From JAGWAJ01 sp965215155 (GTDB lineage: Bacteria; Acidobacteriota; Vicinamibacteria; Vicinamibacterales; UBA8438), in contig CBDCCY010000004.1 of assembly GCA_965215155.1 (NCBI GenBank), forward strand, positions 3,720,001 to 3,784,000: DNA of 64,000 nucleotides. Reading direction: 5' to 3'. The position numbers and the translations under genes are program-made. Positions within the stretch are counted from its first letter, which is position 1, and the number at the start of each line of letters is the position of its first letter. The notes under the pieces are model-generated. The model ran no database searches, had not been told where the DNA came from, and saw only the letters and a list, made by a program, of their open reading frames with translations. Positions 1-7,708 of this stretch are shown here, piece by piece.

Positions 1-489
1 GAGCACGTCCCGCTCGGCATCATGCGGGAGATGCACCGCTGGGCCGCCCACGCCATGGTGATCACGGTCTGGCTGCACATGTTCCGGGTCTTCATGACCG
101 GGTCGTACAAGCCGCCGCGGGAGTTCAACTGGAACGTCGGCGTCATCATGCTGGTCCTGACGCTGCTCCTCTCGTTCACCGGTTATCTGTTGCCCTGGGA
201 TCAGCTCGCCATCTGGGCGATCACGGTCGGGTCGAACATGGCGCGGGCGACGCCCTTCCTCGGATACGAGGGGCCGGGGGCCTCGCTGCTGGCCCTGGGT
301 GACGTGCAACTGATCCACGCTGCCGCCGACGCGCGGTTCGCGCTGCTGGGCGGGACGTTCGTCGGCGAGGGGGCGCTGCTGCGCTTCTACGTCCTGCACT
401 GCGTCGCGCTCCCGCTCGCCATCGGGTTCCTGATGGCGGTTCACTTCTGGCGCGTGCGCAAGGACGGCGGCATCTCGGGGCCGCTCTAG
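1..489 (+). CDS. Cytochrome b, N-terminal half (partial)
   Basis: The N-terminal haem-binding half of cytochrome b in a quinol:cytochrome c oxidoreductase, an integral membrane subunit; the frame is open from base 1, so the true start lies outside the window. Two histidine pairs that would bind the two b haems are visible: His in MHRW and in VWLHMF, 14 residues apart, and His in YVLHC and AVHFW, 15 apart. The wider second spacing is the b6-type spacing rather than the mitochondrial/proteobacterial one. The frame ends after this half, and the C-terminal half is a separate gene 33 bases downstream, as in b6f and menaquinol bc complexes. A Rieske protein would be expected upstream, beyond the edge. 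Confidence 0.9.
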   Translation, partial: EHVPLGIMREMHRWAAHAMVITVWLHMFRVFMTGSYKPPREFNWNVGVIMLVLTLLLSFTGYLLPWDQLAIWAITVGSNMARATPFLGYEGPGASLLALGDVQLIHAAADARFALLGGTFVGEGALLRFYVLHCVALPLAIGFLMAVHFWRVRKDGGISGPL

Positions 490-522
490 GGGGGCTCCGG
501 CCCACGCCCGATCAGGTGCGAC

Positions 523-1599
523 ATGGACGCGATCAAGAGCTTCATCAACATCTTCGCCGACCCGAGGCTGTTCTTCATCCTCTCGGTCGCCGCGCTCGCT
601 CTCATCGTCTGGAAGCGGGAGATCTTCGCCCGAAACGCCGTCGGCTACGGGCTGATGGCCGTCCTCGGGGTCTTCTTCGGCTTCGGGCTCTTCGACGAGA
701 ACTTCGTGCTGATCATCGCGAAGCCCGACAACGTGCCGATCGTGGCGCTGATCTTCCTGGTGATCTTCTTCACCTGGTACTCGATGCGCGAGGCGGTGCT
801 CAACGACCAGCGAATGGAGGCCGGCGACGAGGTCATCGAGAAGCAGGAATCGGATCGCGTCTGGGTGTGGCCCGACCTGGTGTACACGGAGTTGATCTCC
901 CTGATCCTCTGCACGGCGATCCTCGTCGTGTGGTCCATCGGCCTGGAGGCTCCCATCGAGCAGCCGGCGAATCCGGCCGCCACGCCGAACCCGTCCAAGG
1001 CTCCCTGGTACTTCCTCGGGCTCCAGGAGATGCTGGTCTACTTCGATCCGTGGCTGGCCGGCGTGGTGCTGCCGAGCCTCATCATCGTGGGCCTGATGGC
1101 GATCCCGTACATCGACACGAACCCGAGGGGCAACGGCTACTACACCTTCAACGAACGCAAGGCCGAGATCGTCATCTTCCTCTTCGGCTTCGTCGTCCTC
1201 TGGTCGTCGCTCATCGTCCTCGGCACCTTCCTCCGCGGACCGAACTGGAACTTCTTCGGCCCCTTCGAGTACTGGGACGTCCACAAGCTGGAGGCGCTCA
1301 CCAACGTGCAGCTCTCGGAGTACGTGTGGGTGCGCGGCCTCGGCCAGGCGTTGCCGGACAACATTCTGCTGCGGGAGAGCGTCGGCATCCTGCTCACCCT
1401 GGCGTACGTGTTCGCGCTGCCGGTCCTCCTGGCCCGGACGGTCTTCAGGAACTACTACGAGAAGCTCGGACCGACACGCTTCTACGTGACCGTGGTGCTG
1501 TTCCTCATGATGCTGTCGCTGCCGGCCAAGATGTTGGCCCGCTGGGTCTTCAACCTCAAGAACATCGTTTCGATCCCCGAGTACTTCTTCAACATCTAG
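523..1599 (+). CDS. Cytochrome b C-terminal half (subunit IV-like), long form
   Basis: The C-terminal half of a split cytochrome b (358 aa) that completes the quinol-oxidising site with the gene upstream. The diagnostic motif is PSKAPWYFLGLQE near residues 162-174, the position of the PEWY loop in other cytochromes b; here it reads APWY. Several hydrophobic helices are visible: about residues 12-30, 45-75 and 82-100, a pair around the APWY loop (about 125-145 and 180-200), one near 215-235, and two near the end (about 290-340). The protein is more than twice the size of cytochrome b6f subunit IV (about 160 aa), so it carries extra helices at both ends. It is nine bases from the multiheme cytochrome gene and almost certainly in one operon with it. 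Confidence 0.9.
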   Translation: MDAIKSFINIFADPRLFFILSVAALALIVWKREIFARNAVGYGLMAVLGVFFGFGLFDENFVLIIAKPDNVPIVALIFLVIFFTWYSMREAVLNDQRMEAGDEVIEKQESDRVWVWPDLVYTELISLILCTAILVVWSIGLEAPIEQPANPAATPNPSKAPWYFLGLQEMLVYFDPWLAGVVLPSLIIVGLMAIPYIDTNPRGNGYYTFNERKAEIVIFLFGFVVLWSSLIVLGTFLRGPNWNFFGPFEYWDVHKLEALTNVQLSEYVWVRGLGQALPDNILLRESVGILLTLAYVFALPVLLARTVFRNYYEKLGPTRFYVTVVLFLMMLSLPAKMLARWVFNLKNIVSIPEYFFNI

Positions 1600-1608
1600 C
1601 CGTACACC

Positions 1609-4440
1609 ATGGCTGACAAGAAAAGCGTTGGGCACGCCTACAACGTCGACTTCCTGAACGTCGTCTTCGCCGCGTCGTGTCTGTTCCTGTTCCTGACCAG
1701 CATCTGGATGATCTGGGACGACTACGACCGCGAGTGGAAGGGACACCAGCGGCAGTTCGTGCTGCTCGAATCGGAGGTGACGCGCCTCAACCTCGAGGCG
1801 GCGCAGGCGGCGGTCGACGAAGGGCGTCTCGAAGCGTTGCGGGCGCAGCGCGCCGAGGCGGAGCAGACCGTGCTGCTGAACCGGCAGCGCGTGGACGAGC
1901 TCGAGAGCCAGCTCGAGGGCGTGGAGGCGGCTCTCTATCTCGCCAGCCAGAACTACAACTTCCAGAAGGCGGACTACGACGTCGAGCGATACGCCTTCGA
2001 GGAGCTCCAGGCCGAGCATCCCGAGGACGTGGAGGGGCTGCGTCCCGAGATCGACGCGATGTACGAGCGCTGGATAGAGTTGGGCCTCGAGGTCGAGAGG
2101 CTCACGGCCGACCGTGACGGCCTTCGCGAGCAGATTCGTGAGTTCACCGGCGGCGTCAGCGATGCGGACACGGAGATTCGGGAGATCACGGCCGAGACCA
2201 CGCGCCTCGAGGCGCGGCTCGTCGACCTCGAGGTGGACTTCGTCAACGACTACCTGCTGAACGCTCCGCTGCTCGACTTCATGGCCCCGACGCTGACCGT
2301 CCAGCAGACGATCACGCCGAACGTCGTCGACGACGTCAACTTCACGCGGGTCCCGAAGATGGATCGCTGCCAGACCTGCCATCTGGCGATCGACAGAGAG
2401 GGCTTCGAGGATTATCCGCAGCCGTACCGGACGCACCCCAACCTCGATACCTACGTCGGGAGCGCGTCGCCGCATCCCATCGCCTCCACCGGGTGCTCGG
2501 TCTGTCACGACGGGATGGGGCAGTCGGTCGGGTTCGTGCACTCGTCGCACACCCCGACCGGCGACGAGCAGACCCATCGCTGGGAGGAGGAGTACGGCTG
2601 GGAAGTGCCGCACCTGTGGGACTACCCGATGCTGCCCACGGAGATGACGGAGGCGTCGTGCGCTAAGTGCCACAAGGACACCGTGCACGTGCCCGAGGCA
2701 TCCTCCCTCAACCTCGCCTACGGCCTGTACGAGCGGGCCGGCTGCTATGCCTGCCACCGGACCCGCGGTTTCGAGGATCTGCGGAAGCCGGGTCCCAACT
2801 TGACGCGCATCGGGGCGAAGCTCGAGCCCGAGTGGGTCGCGAACTGGATCCGCGACCCGCGGGCCATCAAGTCGAGCACGTGGATGCCGCGCGTCTGGTA
2901 CAACTCGAACACCAGTTCGCCGGAGGACGCCCGCCGAAGCGAGGTGGAGATCGACTCGGTCGTCGCCTACCTGTTCGCCAACTCCGAGGACCACGAGTTC
3001 GCGGTGCGGCGACCGCCGCGTGGCAGCGCCGCTCGCGGCGAGGAGATCGTCGCGTCGGTCGGCTGCCTCGCCTGCCATATCGTCGGCGACGAATCGCGCC
3101 TCGAGGCCGGTCCGCGGCGCACGTTCGGGCAGCCGCTGCAGAACATCGGCGACAAGACGAGCTACGAGTGGCTGTTCGACTGGGTCCGGGATCCGCGCCA
3201 TTTCAGCAGCGAGACGTTCATGCCGGATCTGCGGCTGACGGATCGGGAGGTGGCCGACGTGGCCGCCTACCTGAGCGGTCTCAGCGGTTCGGCGGGCCAG
3301 CCCGCGCAGGCGACCTACGACGACGACGAGGTCGGCGAGGTGCTCCTCGATTACGTGCGCTCCGTTCTGCCGACCGCCGAAGCGGAGGAGCTGGTCGGCG
3401 GCATGTCGTTCGAGGAGCAGCAGATCGATCTCGGGCGCCGCGTGATCGGGCGCTACGGCTGCTACAGTTGCCACGAGATCGCGGGCTTCGGTCAGGAGAC
3501 GCAGCCAATCGGGATCGAGCTCACCGAGGAAGGGAGCAAGCTCCTCCCGCGGCTCGACTTCGCGTTCGTGCACGACATCCCGCACACGAAAATCGAGTGG
3601 TTCAAGCAGAAGATGCGCGACCCGCGCGCGTTCGACCGCAGCCGCGTGCTGCAGCCGCTCGAGAAGCTGCGGATGCCCGACTTCGGCATGAGCGAAGAGG
3701 AGGTCACGCTCTTCGCGACGGCCATCATGAGCTTCCAGACCGACGTGCAGCCCCTGGCCGCCCAGGTTCCCCGGTCCGCCCGGCACGATGCGCTGCGGGA
3801 GGGCCGCAACCTGGTCCGGAGGCGGAACTGCGTCGGCTGCCACGAGATCGAGGCCGACGGGGGCGACTACGCGGATCTGCTCGACGATCCGTCGCTGGCC
3901 CCACCGATGCTGACGCCGCAGGGGGCCAAGGTTCGCCCGGAGTGGCTCTACGCCTTCTTCCGCGAGCCGATCACGATCCGGCCGTGGCTCGACGTCCGGA
4001 TGCCGAGTTTCGGGTTCGAGGATGACCACTGGAACGTGGTGCTCGATTACTTCGCGGCCATCTCCGACGTCGTCGGGCCCTTCCGCACCCACGATCCGGT
4101 GATCCTGGCGCAGGTTCCGCCCGAGGGACGCGAGCTGTTCGACCTGCTGCGGTGCCAGCAGTGCCACGTGCTGGACACGATTCCAGCCGACCAGCCGACG
4201 GACAACCTCGCTCCTGACCTCCGCATGGCGTCGGAGCGCCTGCAGCCGGACTGGATCCTGGATTGGCTGCGGGAGCCGCTGGCCATCCAGCCCGGGACCC
4301 GGATGCCGATGCTGTGGACGGAGCTGCCGGGGTCGTTCTACCCGCAGTTCGGCCAGGACGGCGAGCGGCAGATCGAGGCGATCCGCGATTACCTGCTCAC
4401 CTTCCGGGGCGGCCCCAGCCCCCTCCGAGCCGGCAACTAG
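1609..4440 (+). CDS. Membrane-anchored octahaem cytochrome c of the bc complex
   Basis: A 943-aa electron-transfer subunit with eight CXXCH haem c motifs, starting near residues 254, 296, 351, 379, 486, 618, 741 and 849. One hydrophobic helix at about residues 15-36 should anchor it with the bulk outside the membrane. Residues about 40-215 are rich in Glu, Arg and Leu in heptad-like order and probably form a long coiled coil between anchor and haem domain. The later haem segments look like repeated mono-haem cytochrome c domains, each with a downstream conserved Met (for example WMPRVW, FMPDLR, RMPDFG, RMPSFG, RMPMLW) that could be the sixth ligand. Gene order after the split cytochrome b indicates it takes electrons from the Rieske/b core and delivers them to a terminal oxidase or other acceptor. 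Exact family name not recognised. Confidence 0.88.
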   Translation: MADKKSVGHAYNVDFLNVVFAASCLFLFLTSIWMIWDDYDREWKGHQRQFVLLESEVTRLNLEAAQAAVDEGRLEALRAQRAEAEQTVLLNRQRVDELESQLEGVEAALYLASQNYNFQKADYDVERYAFEELQAEHPEDVEGLRPEIDAMYERWIELGLEVERLTADRDGLREQIREFTGGVSDADTEIREITAETTRLEARLVDLEVDFVNDYLLNAPLLDFMAPTLTVQQTITPNVVDDVNFTRVPKMDRCQTCHLAIDREGFEDYPQPYRTHPNLDTYVGSASPHPIASTGCSVCHDGMGQSVGFVHSSHTPTGDEQTHRWEEEYGWEVPHLWDYPMLPTEMTEASCAKCHKDTVHVPEASSLNLAYGLYERAGCYACHRTRGFEDLRKPGPNLTRIGAKLEPEWVANWIRDPRAIKSSTWMPRVWYNSNTSSPEDARRSEVEIDSVVAYLFANSEDHEFAVRRPPRGSAARGEEIVASVGCLACHIVGDESRLEAGPRRTFGQPLQNIGDKTSYEWLFDWVRDPRHFSSETFMPDLRLTDREVADVAAYLSGLSGSAGQPAQATYDDDEVGEVLLDYVRSVLPTAEAEELVGGMSFEEQQIDLGRRVIGRYGCYSCHEIAGFGQETQPIGIELTEEGSKLLPRLDFAFVHDIPHTKIEWFKQKMRDPRAFDRSRVLQPLEKLRMPDFGMSEEEVTLFATAIMSFQTDVQPLAAQVPRSARHDALREGRNLVRRRNCVGCHEIEADGGDYADLLDDPSLAPPMLTPQGAKVRPEWLYAFFREPITIRPWLDVRMPSFGFEDDHWNVVLDYFAAISDVVGPFRTHDPVILAQVPPEGRELFDLLRCQQCHVLDTIPADQPTDNLAPDLRMASERLQPDWILDWLREPLAIQPGTRMPMLWTELPGSFYPQFGQDGERQIEAIRDYLLTFRGGPSPLRAGN

Positions 4441-4487
4441 CGTCGGGCGGAGGGCAACCGGTCGCGCCCGGACGGACGCGCCGGACG

Positions 4488-5081
4488 TCAGGGGCGGGCG
4501 AGGGCAGCGTCGACCGTCGTGAGGGTTGCGCCCGCGTCGTGCATCTCGGCGGCGGCGCTCTCGCCGCCGGTCGCGTCCACCGCCGCGACGGCGTCGGAAA
4601 CCACCTCGACGCGGAACCCCAGTCGCACGGCGTCGAGCACGGAGGCTCGCACGCAGTAGTCGGTGGCGAGACCGCAGACCACCAGCTCCCGCACGCCGCC
4701 CGCCGCGAGCGCCTCGCCGAGCCGGGTGCCGTCCGGCAGCGTGCCCTCGAAGGCCGAGTAGCCGTCCGTGTCGGGTGCCTGTCCCTTGCTCACGATGCGC
4801 GCGTCGGCCGGCAGGTGGAGCCCGGGGTGGAACGCGGCCCCGGGGGTGTCGGCCACGCAGTGCACCGGCCAGGGCCCGCCGTGGTCGGCGAAGTGCCGCG
4901 AGCCGTCCGGATGCCAGTCGCGGGACGCGAAGACGGGAATCCCCGCCTCGGCGCAGCGAGACAGCAGGCTGTTGATCGGCGCCACCACGCGATCCCCGTC
5001 CGGGACCGCCAGCGCCCCGTCGGCGCAGAAATCGTTCTGGACGTCCACGACGAGCAACGCGCGTGCACCTGATCCCGACAT
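4488..5081 (-). CDS. pncA: Nicotinamidase (isochorismatase-like hydrolase)
   Basis: Converts nicotinamide to nicotinic acid in NAD salvage, in the cytoplasm (197 aa). The start at 5081 gives the usual N-terminus, MSGSGARALLVVDVQNDF, with a G-rich stretch just upstream as ribosome site. Catalytic Asp is in VDVQNDF, catalytic Lys in IVSKGQ and the nucleophilic Cys in ATDYCVRAS. The metal site ASRDWHPDGSRHF (Asp, His, His) is intact. It converges on the cytochrome operon with only 47 bases between. A palindromic repeat element lies directly upstream. Confidence 0.93.
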   Translation of the reverse strand: MSGSGARALLVVDVQNDFCADGALAVPDGDRVVAPINSLLSRCAEAGIPVFASRDWHPDGSRHFADHGGPWPVHCVADTPGAAFHPGLHLPADARIVSKGQAPDTDGYSAFEGTLPDGTRLGEALAAGGVRELVVCGLATDYCVRASVLDAVRLGFRVEVVSDAVAAVDATGGESAAAEMHDAGATLTTVDAALARP

Positions 5082-5103
5082 GCCCCCCCTCGTTCTCCAG
5101 ACT

Positions 5104-5208
5104 AGGAGCTTGCGCCGCAGAAAGCAACGCAGTGGAGTGCTGCGGCGCAAGCTCCTGGGGAGGGGGGGGCTGGGGCCGAACACGGAGCCTGCGACGGGTT
5201 TGGCGGCG
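5104..5208 (-). repeat. Palindromic repeat element, type A copy 1
   Basis: Inverted repeat of 17 perfect bases (arms 5104-5120 and 5140-5156, 19-base loop) followed on the minus strand side by a conserved tail at about 5165-5208. The same tail and hairpin, in opposite orientation, recur at 14745-14848. The arm contains the core TGCGCCGCAG shared with the type B elements. The remaining part of the gap to 5375 shows nothing else recognisable. Confidence 0.85.
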
Positions 5209-5375
5209 GTAGCATCGCCCGCGTTCCCGAGGTGCCGCCGGTAACACCCCCGACCGGGTGACCGCCGGTGGGCAACGCGCTCGGCAGCCGCGCCCTCGTC
5301 CTGGCGCATCGGTGCCGGGCTCGCGCGCAGGTGGCGGCGGGCCGAGGCGACCCCGTCTGGTTCACGGGCGCGCGC

Positions 5376-6458
5376 CTACCGTCGGCGGCCGAATCGCTCT
5401 TCGAACGCCGGCGTCGCACGCGTGCGGACGCCCCCGCGGGCCGGGGCGTCCGCGATCAGGTAGGCCGCCGCGAGACCGCGCGCGCCGGCCCAGGCCAGCC
5501 CGGCATCGATGCCCATCACGTAGAGGGCGGTGGACAGGACGTCCGCCACGAACGCCTGCTCGTGCCATACCGTCACCGCGGCGGAGCGGGCGACCGGCCT
5601 CCCCGAGCGCGGATCGAGAATGTGACCGATCCGGCCCCCGTCGTCCAGGCGTACGTCCCGTTCCGAGGGGCCGCTCGTCGCGATCGAGCCGCCGCCCAGG
5701 CGGAGGCGTGCGGCCGCCTCCTCCCGCCGCTCCGGGTGTGCGACGGCCACCGGCCACGCCCCGTCCGCGGCGGGCCCGGACACCGCCACCTGTCCGCCGA
5801 AGTCGATGAGCCAGGCGCCCTCTGCACCCGAGTCCGCACGGCGCACGCGATCCAGCGCCTCCCCCTTGCCGAACGCGCCGGCGTCGAGCGTCACCGGGGC
5901 CCGGCGCACGACCGTGCACGCGGCCCGGTCGAGCTCGAGGCGGTGAAAGCCCGCTGTCGCCGCCTCGGGGCGGGGGGCGGCCGGGAAGGGTCCGGACCCG
6001 CGGAGGCCCCACGCGTCGACGAGACGCCCCACAGCCGGATCGAACGTTCCTCCGGTCGCTGCGTGCCACGTGGCGAGGCGCCCGAGCAACTCGCAGGTGA
6101 CCGCCGGCACCTTGTGCGGGGAATCCACCGGCTGCCGGTTCAGCCGGCTGAGAACGCTGTCGTCCCGCCAGGTGCTGAGCTCGGTCTCCGTCTCCTCCAC
6201 GACCCGCACCATCCGCTCGAGTCGCCGGAGGCCCGTCTCGCGGTCCCTCGCCTCCGCGACGAAGCGTGCCAGCGTGCCCATCAGGTACACGCTACGCTCG
6301 ACGCGTTGCGGGCGCGCCGGCCGGCCCCGCTCCGGCGCGGCGCGAACGGCCTCCGGGAGAGGGGCGCCCGCAACGAGCAGCCCCGCGGCCACCCCGAGGC
6401 AGATGACCAGGCAGCGCACCGCGCGGCGGGCCGCGGGTCGCCGAGCCGTGCGCTTCAG
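5376..6458 (-). CDS. apbE: FAD:protein FMN transferase (ApbE)
   Basis: Attaches FMN to Thr/Ser of flavoproteins, or acts in periplasmic flavin handling. The family core runs from VYLMGTLARFVAEA through AGAFGKGEALDRV and WLIDFGGQVAVSG to HILDPRSGRPV and ADVLSTALYVMG. The N-terminus carries an Arg-rich segment and a hydrophobic stretch (CLVICLGVAAGLLVAG) ending in AVRA, a signal peptide, so it is exported. No ATG fits. I place the start at the CTG at 6458, which overlaps the upstream stop by four bases and has GGAGG 7 bases upstream; a GTG at 6419 is the alternative. Length 360 aa from the first, normal for the family. Confidence 0.85.
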   Translation of the reverse strand: MKRTARRPAARRAVRCLVICLGVAAGLLVAGAPLPEAVRAAPERGRPARPQRVERSVYLMGTLARFVAEARDRETGLRRLERMVRVVEETETELSTWRDDSVLSRLNRQPVDSPHKVPAVTCELLGRLATWHAATGGTFDPAVGRLVDAWGLRGSGPFPAAPRPEAATAGFHRLELDRAACTVVRRAPVTLDAGAFGKGEALDRVRRADSGAEGAWLIDFGGQVAVSGPAADGAWPVAVAHPERREEAAARLRLGGGSIATSGPSERDVRLDDGGRIGHILDPRSGRPVARSAAVTVWHEQAFVADVLSTALYVMGIDAGLAWAGARGLAAAYLIADAPARGGVRTRATPAFEERFGRRR

Positions 6459-7348
6459 GATCGCGCCTCCCGCGAGCCGCCAGCGCCCATCTCCTCCACC
6501 AGCGCCAGCAGCGCCGAAAGGTCGTGACGGCCGAGCCCCCGGCCGTGGAGGCCGTTGATCGACTGCATGGTGACGGCTCCGGCGGGCAGGGCCACCCCCA
6601 GCGCATGGGCGAGGCGCATCACGATGTCCAGGTCCTTGTGGTACAGCCGGCTCTCGATGCCGGCCTCGAAGTCCCGGCGGACCATGCGCTCGCCAAAGAA
6701 ATCGAGGACGCGGCTCGACGCCATCCCGTCGAGCATCGCCTCCCGGACCCGCCCGGCATCCAGACCGCTCCGCCGGGCGAGCGTCAGGGCCTCGGCGACC
6801 CCTTGCGCCGTGACCAGCAGCAGCAGTTGATGGCACGCCTTCGTTGCCTGCCCCGCCCCGGACGGGCCCATGTGACGCACCTTCGCGCCGACGCAGTCGA
6901 GCAACGGCCGGACGCGCTCCAGGACCTCCTGCTTGCCGCCGGCCATGATGGAGAGAGTGGCGTCCCGTGCTCCCTGCGGCCCGCCCGAAACCGGCGCGTC
7001 GAGCATCTCGATGCCGCGCTCGCCCAGCGTCGCGGCGATCGCCCGCGTCGCCTGGGGATCGATGGTGCTGGTGTCGATCACCACCGTACCCGGCCGGGCA
7101 CCGTGTATCACGCCGCCGTCACCGAGCAGCACGCCCTCGACGTCGGACGTGCCGGTCACCATCGTGAACACGGCGTCGCACCCGGCGGCCAGCGCAGCGG
7201 GCGTCTCGGCGGTGGCCGCCCCCCGCTCCACCAGCGGCGCCGCCGACGCCGCCCGGCGCGTGCAGACCGTCACCTCGTGTCGCCCGCGCAGTAGATTGAG
7301 GGCCATGGGGCGCCCCATCACCCCCAGCCCGATGAAGCCGACTCGCAT
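6455..7348 (-). CDS. NAD(P)-dependent beta-hydroxyacid dehydrogenase
   Basis: A 297-aa member of the 3-hydroxyisobutyrate / 2-hydroxy-3-oxopropionate (tartronate semialdehyde) reductase family. The Rossmann motif is at the N-terminus (VGFIGLGVMGRPMALNL), followed by the family substrate-binding motif DAPVSGGPQGARDATLSIM (about residues 117-135). The catalytic Lys lies in GAGQATKACHQLLL. Substrate cannot be fixed from sequence: HIBADH, GarR and gamma-hydroxybutyrate dehydrogenase share these motifs. It is probably cotranscribed with the downstream apbE gene, whose start overlaps its stop. Confidence 0.88.
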   Translation of the reverse strand: MRVGFIGLGVMGRPMALNLLRGRHEVTVCTRRAASAAPLVERGAATAETPAALAAGCDAVFTMVTGTSDVEGVLLGDGGVIHGARPGTVVIDTSTIDPQATRAIAATLGERGIEMLDAPVSGGPQGARDATLSIMAGGKQEVLERVRPLLDCVGAKVRHMGPSGAGQATKACHQLLLLVTAQGVAEALTLARRSGLDAGRVREAMLDGMASSRVLDFFGERMVRRDFEAGIESRLYHKDLDIVMRLAHALGVALPAGAVTMQSINGLHGRGLGRHDLSALLALVEEMGAGGSREARS

Positions 7349-7354
7349 CTCTGG

Positions 7355-7522
7355 TCACCGGCCGTGGAGCCCGGCCGCGTTGACGTGTGCATGGTGCGCC
7401 GCTTCGAAGGCCTGCACCCTGCCGGTCAGGTAGTCCTGGCCGCGTTGCAGGCGATGTACCCCCATTGCCGCGTACGCCGCGCACACAGCCGTCAGAACGT
7501 CCGTAGCGGTCTGCCAATCCAT
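7355..7522 (-). CDS. Small hypothetical protein
   Basis: A 55-aa frame (MDWQTATDVLTAVCAAYA at its start) with a GGAGG motif about 11 bases before the ATG, lying six bases upstream of the dehydrogenase gene on the same strand. No domain recognised; it is mostly helical-looking with several His near the C-terminus (AAHHAHVNAAGLHGR). Plausible as a real small gene heading the operon, but length alone does not prove coding. Confidence 0.4.
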   Translation of the reverse strand: MDWQTATDVLTAVCAAYAAMGVHRLQRGQDYLTGRVQAFEAAHHAHVNAAGLHGR

Positions 7523-7640
7523 GTCGTGATGATCCTCCGACTTGGCTGCGGGTGCAAGAAGCGAGCCCTCCGGGGACGACCCCCAGAGTGAGTCGCGGCC
7601 ACCGGGGTCGGCAGGAGCGTCAGGGTGCGCCACGTCACGG

Positions 7641-7646
7641 TACAAT
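7641..7646 (+). promoter_or_regulatory. Possible -10 element (TACAAT)
   Basis: TACAAT stands 63 bases before the acyl-CoA dehydrogenase ATG in otherwise GC-rich sequence. No good -35 hexamer is visible at normal spacing, so this is only a candidate. Confidence 0.3.
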
Positions 7647-7708
7647 CGCCCCGGTCCCGGGCGGAGCGCCGGATCCAGGGGCGCATCCAGCGGGTACGGG
7701 AGCAGACC

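Noticed and set aside
6459..6836. N-terminal extension of the ApbE frame to an ATG at 6836
   Set aside because: It would lie inside the dehydrogenase gene in another frame; the signal peptide marks the real start near 6458 or 6419.
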